Source: JAKORR01 sp964608495 (GTDB taxonomy: Bacteria > Armatimonadota > Zipacnadia > Zipacnadales > FEN-943). Taken from it: a DNA stretch of 7,945 nucleotides. The stretch's first letter is position 1. Each line of letters opens with the position of its first letter. Location: the NCBI GenBank assembly GCA_964608495.1, contig CAZSOQ010000243.1, positions 1 to 7,945 on the forward strand, in the 5' to 3' direction. Under the pieces are notes generated by a model, which was not told where the DNA came from, ran no database searches, and saw only the letters and a list, made by a program, of their open reading frames with translations. Made by a program: the position numbers and the translations under genes. Positions 5,912 to 7,945 of this stretch are shown here, in pieces.

Positions 5912-5994
5912 GTGCTCGCCCGAGTGCGGGAGGGACGCGGCGCCCGCCCTTCGCGGGGCCGTGGCTGGCGTCCCGTCTCGGACCTGTCGCCATC

Positions 5995-6014
5995 GGCGCG
6001 GCCCTGGCCGCGCC
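5995..6014 (+). other. Perfect 9-bp inverted repeat in the bioY leader
   Basis: GGCGCGGCC (5995-6003) and GGCCGCGCC (6006-6014) are exact reverse complements separated by two bases, giving a stem of about 8 bp with a 4-nt loop. It lies 57 nt before the bioY start, after the predicted transcription start. It might be an attenuator or an operator. The surrounding leader (about 5901-6071) shows no riboswitch class that I recognise. Confidence 0.45.
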
Positions 6015-6071
6015 CGGGAGGTGGGATTACCGCCCCCGCGAGGTCCAGTCCTTGACCCTGAAGGGATGCCC

Positions 6072-6623
6072 ATGAGGACCCTGTCCGCAAGGGTGTTTGC
6101 CGAAGCCCCGTCCGCCCGCCGGGCAGCCGTTGTCCTTGCCCAAGCCCTGACCGTCGCCGCGGCCCTCGTGGTCGCGGCGAAGCTGCGCATCTGCCTCCCC
6201 TGGTCGCCGGTCCCCATCACTCTGCAGACCTTCGCCGTGCTCGTCGCGGGCGCCACGCTCCCCCTCGGTCTTGCCGTGGGCGGCGCGGCCCTCTACACCG
6301 CCGCAGCCTGCGCCGGCCTTCCAGTCCTTGCCGGCGCCAGCCTCTTCGGCCCCACCGGCGGCTATGTCCTGGGCTTCGTGGCCGCGGCCGCCTTCCTCGC
6401 GTCCTCCCGCGACGCCGCGCCCTGGGCCCTTCTGCCGCGTCTGTTCATCGCCGAGCTGCTCATCTACGCCTGCGGCATCGCCTGGCTGGCCGCCTATTCG
6501 TACCAGGGCCTCGCCTGGGCCCTCCAGGCCGGCCTGGCGCCCTTCCTGGTCGGCGAGGCCATCAAGCTCGCCGCCGCCTGGGCCGCCGTACGCGCCTGGC
6601 AGGCCCGCCCGGCCCACCGCTGA
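6072..6623 (+). CDS. bioY: BioY, biotin-binding S component of an ECF transporter
   Basis: An inner-membrane protein that captures biotin; in full ECF systems it works with the T and A components, and some solitary BioY proteins are reported to act alone. The 183-residue product has the normal length with about six hydrophobic helices. Signature segments are PWSPVPITLQTFAVLVAG at 43-60, AGLPVLAG at 81-88 and LFGPTGGYVLGF at 91-102. ATG 6072 is preferred over ATG 6066 because AAGGG then lies 6 nt upstream; the open frame further upstream (from 5787) is not conserved-looking and crosses the promoter region. No bioM or bioN gene is within view. Its stop is 125 nt before the second permease gene on the same strand, and no obvious terminator separates them, so cotranscription is possible. 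Biotin supply would support fatty acid synthesis, a loose link to neighbouring acpS. Confidence 0.95.
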   Translation: MRTLSARVFAEAPSARRAAVVLAQALTVAAALVVAAKLRICLPWSPVPITLQTFAVLVAGATLPLGLAVGGAALYTAAACAGLPVLAGASLFGPTGGYVLGFVAAAAFLASSRDAAPWALLPRLFIAELLIYACGIAWLAAYSYQGLAWALQAGLAPFLVGEAIKLAAAWAAVRAWQARPAHR

Positions 6624-6649
6624 GCATCGCGCACCGTCGTGAAGGTCAC

Positions 6650-6747
6650 GCCTGGCGCCTCGCCCAGGGGCGCCTGGCCTCCCACAACCATCCTGCCGGG
6701 CCTGCAGCCCAGAACCCAGCCGCCTGGCGAGGAGTCCAAGGCCTGGC
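6650..6747 (+). repeat. Four copies of GCCTGGC before the second permease gene
   Basis: The heptamer GCCTGGC occurs at 6650, 6672, 6722 and 6741 within the 125-nt gap between bioY and the permease gene, the last copy touching its start codon. Spacing is irregular (22, 50 and 19 nt). Two GGCGCC palindromes at 6654-6659 and 6669-6674 could also pair across a 9-nt loop. This may be simple compositional bias; no known operator matches. Confidence 0.35.
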
Positions 6748-6748
6748 A

Positions 6749-7819
6749 ATGACGACTCTCGACCGATACATGCTGCGGGAGATGATGCCTGCTTTCCTCC
6801 TCGCGGTGGGGGCCTTTGTCGTCCTTCTCGTCGGCCACATGCTCTACACCGTCGTCGAGGTAGTCGTCGAGCGCAGCGTGCCCCTGCCCAGCGTCATGAA
6901 GTTCCTCGCTCTCCGCGTGCCCGAGGCAGCCTCCATGGCCCTCCCGGTCGCGGCGCTTCTCGGCGCCGCTCTGTGCTTCAACCGCCTCGCCTCCGACGGG
7001 GAGCTGGTCGCCCTGCGCGCCGGCGGAGCCGGCTTCGCCCGCATCATGGTGCCGCCTGCCCTCCTGGGCCTCCTCGCGGCCCTCGCCGTCTTCGTCCTCA
7101 ACCAGCAGATCGCTCCCCGCTGCGAGGAGGCCAGCCGCAAGCTCCTCGTCGAGACCATCAGCAAGCGTCGCAGTCTCGCCTTCCAGCCCGGCCGCTTCCT
7201 CGAGCTCTCCGACGCCGCCTGGGTCTACCCCGGCGACGTGGACCCGCACCGCGAGCGCCTCATGAAGGTCCGCGTCTTCCTCCTGCGCGGCGACGACCCG
7301 CCTACCCTCGTCTCCGCCGAGGACGCCGTCTTCGGCCGCGAAGAGCTCCTCGTCCGTGGCGGCACCGCCATCGCGCCCGAGTGGTCCGGCGACGTCACCT
7401 GGGGCAGTGTCGGCGACATCCACGTGTCCCTCCAGCCCGAGGCCTTCGTCCTCCCCGGCGGGTCCGGCGAGCTGCGCGAGATGTCCCTCCGCGACCTGTG
7501 GCTCGACTGGCGCGAGGCCAGGACCCGCAGCCCCGGCCGGACCGCTCGCCTCAGCCTCGAGCTTCACTCCCGTCTCGCCCTGGCTGGCGCCGCCCTGGTA
7601 TTCACGCTTCTCGCCGGGCCGCTCACCCTCGCGGTGGGCGGCGGCCAGAACCTCGCCGGCCTGGCTCTCAGCCTCGTCGTCGTCTTCGCCTACTACCTGC
7701 TCATGCTCTGGGGCCGGCTCCTCGGCGAGCGCGAGGTCCTCCCCGCCTTCGCCGCCGCCTGGGGCCCCAACGGTCTTCTCTTGGTGCTTACCGCATGGCT
7801 CGCCTACCGACTGCGCTAG
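6749..7819 (+). CDS. LptF/LptG-family permease, copy 2
   Basis: The likely heterodimer partner of the first permease in LPS extraction at the inner membrane. The 356 residues follow the same plan: LDRYMLREMMPAFLLAVGAF start, helices at about 13-35, 57-77 and 98-120, a periplasmic jellyroll region at about 125-245, then helices at about 270-293, 300-322 and 335-352. The LptB-contact loop GELVALRAGG is at 84-93, exactly where copy 1 has its version. LELHSRLALAGAALVFTLLA at 270-289 and WGPNGLLL at 338-345 are family hallmarks. ATG 6749 gives the normal N-terminus. Its Shine-Dalgarno site is poor (AAGG at 7 nt; GAGGAG is 14 nt away), so coupling to upstream translation is possible, as ATGA overlaps a stop in the bioY frame. 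Its last 25 nt overlap the next gene. LptF versus LptG identity is not decidable here. Confidence 0.92.
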   Translation: MTTLDRYMLREMMPAFLLAVGAFVVLLVGHMLYTVVEVVVERSVPLPSVMKFLALRVPEAASMALPVAALLGAALCFNRLASDGELVALRAGGAGFARIMVPPALLGLLAALAVFVLNQQIAPRCEEASRKLLVETISKRRSLAFQPGRFLELSDAAWVYPGDVDPHRERLMKVRVFLLRGDDPPTLVSAEDAVFGREELLVRGGTAIAPEWSGDVTWGSVGDIHVSLQPEAFVLPGGSGELREMSLRDLWLDWREARTRSPGRTARLSLELHSRLALAGAALVFTLLAGPLTLAVGGGQNLAGLALSLVVVFAYYLLMLWGRLLGEREVLPAFAAAWGPNGLLLVLTAWLAYRLR

Positions 7820-7945
7820 CTCTCGCGGCCCTCCTGGGCGCTCTCTCCGCACTCCCCGCGCGTGCGGACGAGGCCCCCGTGCCCGCCGCGCCCGATCAGC
7901 CGCCCGCGGCGCACGTTGCAGCCCAACGAGGGCTGGCAGTGGCTG
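7795..7945 (+). CDS. Exported protein, N-terminal fragment (possible LptA/OstA-like), cut by window end
   Basis: ATG 7795, inside the end of the second permease gene, opens a frame that stays open for 50 codons to the window edge. It encodes a clear Sec signal peptide: MARLPT, a hydrophobic core ALALAALLGALSALP, then an ARA-D cleavage site near residues 22-25. A Pro/Ala-rich stretch follows (APVPAAPDQPPAAHV). The 25-nt overlap with an LptF/LptG gene suggests translational coupling; there is no strong Shine-Dalgarno site. The mature part is too short to identify. A periplasmic LptA/OstA-type partner would fit the context, but that is inference only. Confidence 0.6.
   Translation, partial: MARLPTALALAALLGALSALPARADEAPVPAAPDQPPAAHVAAQRGLAVA

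Noticed and set aside
5787..6071. N-terminal extension of BioY by about 95 residues
   Set aside because: It crosses the divergent promoter region, resembles no BioY sequence, and ATG 6072 has the better ribosome-binding site.
6494..7852. 452-codon minus-strand open frame
   Set aside because: It is antisense to the second permease; the Glu/Gly/Ala-rich product reflects complementary codons, and no domain is recognisable.

Overview
The window is very GC-rich, densely packed bacterial DNA. Two LptF/LptG-family permeases imply a diderm with a lipopolysaccharide-type outer membrane. A cytosolic Asp-box (BNR) protein, a sugar isomerase-like TIM barrel and a ThyA of archaeal-like type together suggest an uncultured environmental lineage such as Armatimonadota or a planctomycete-like phylum. 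That placement is inference from gene content; no phylogenetic marker was read. No rRNA, tRNA, CRISPR array or insertion sequence was found.

Layout: (1) Bases 1-2092, minus strand: a two-gene operon of a divergent ThyA-type thymidylate synthase followed 17 nt later by a nucleotidyltransferase/left-handed beta-helix protein (GlmU/RmlA-like) that runs off the left edge. (2) Bases 2093-2235: a short divergent promoter region. (3) Bases 2236-3691, plus strand: acpS overlapping by 14 nt the first LptF/LptG-like permease. (4) Bases 3692-3938: a convergent intergenic stretch with one perfect hairpin and a pair of imperfect direct repeats, and no gene. (5) Bases 3939-5806, minus strand: a BNR protein followed by a sugar phosphate isomerase/epimerase-like protein. 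(6) Bases 5807-6071: a divergent control region whose AT-rich core can serve promoters in both directions. (7) Bases 6072-7945, plus strand: bioY, the second LptF/LptG-like permease, and the first 50 codons of an exported protein overlapping its end.

The plus-strand genes read as envelope and lipid functions: AcpS activates acyl carrier protein, the two permeases probably form the LptFG heterodimer that extracts LPS, and the truncated last gene may be a periplasmic partner. bioY supplies biotin, the cofactor of acetyl-CoA carboxylase at the entry to fatty acid synthesis. The BNR/isomerase pair looks like an intracellular carbohydrate module lying between the two permease genes, which are adjacent in many other bacteria. 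The ThyA-like/nucleotidyltransferase pair could link dTMP supply to nucleotide-sugar synthesis, but this is a hypothesis.

No wholly new system is evident. The points most worth a second look are the eroded acetyltransferase site in the left-edge protein and its pairing with an atypical ThyA, the split LptF/LptG pair, the overlapping divergent promoters, and strand-dependent codon choice across the whole window.
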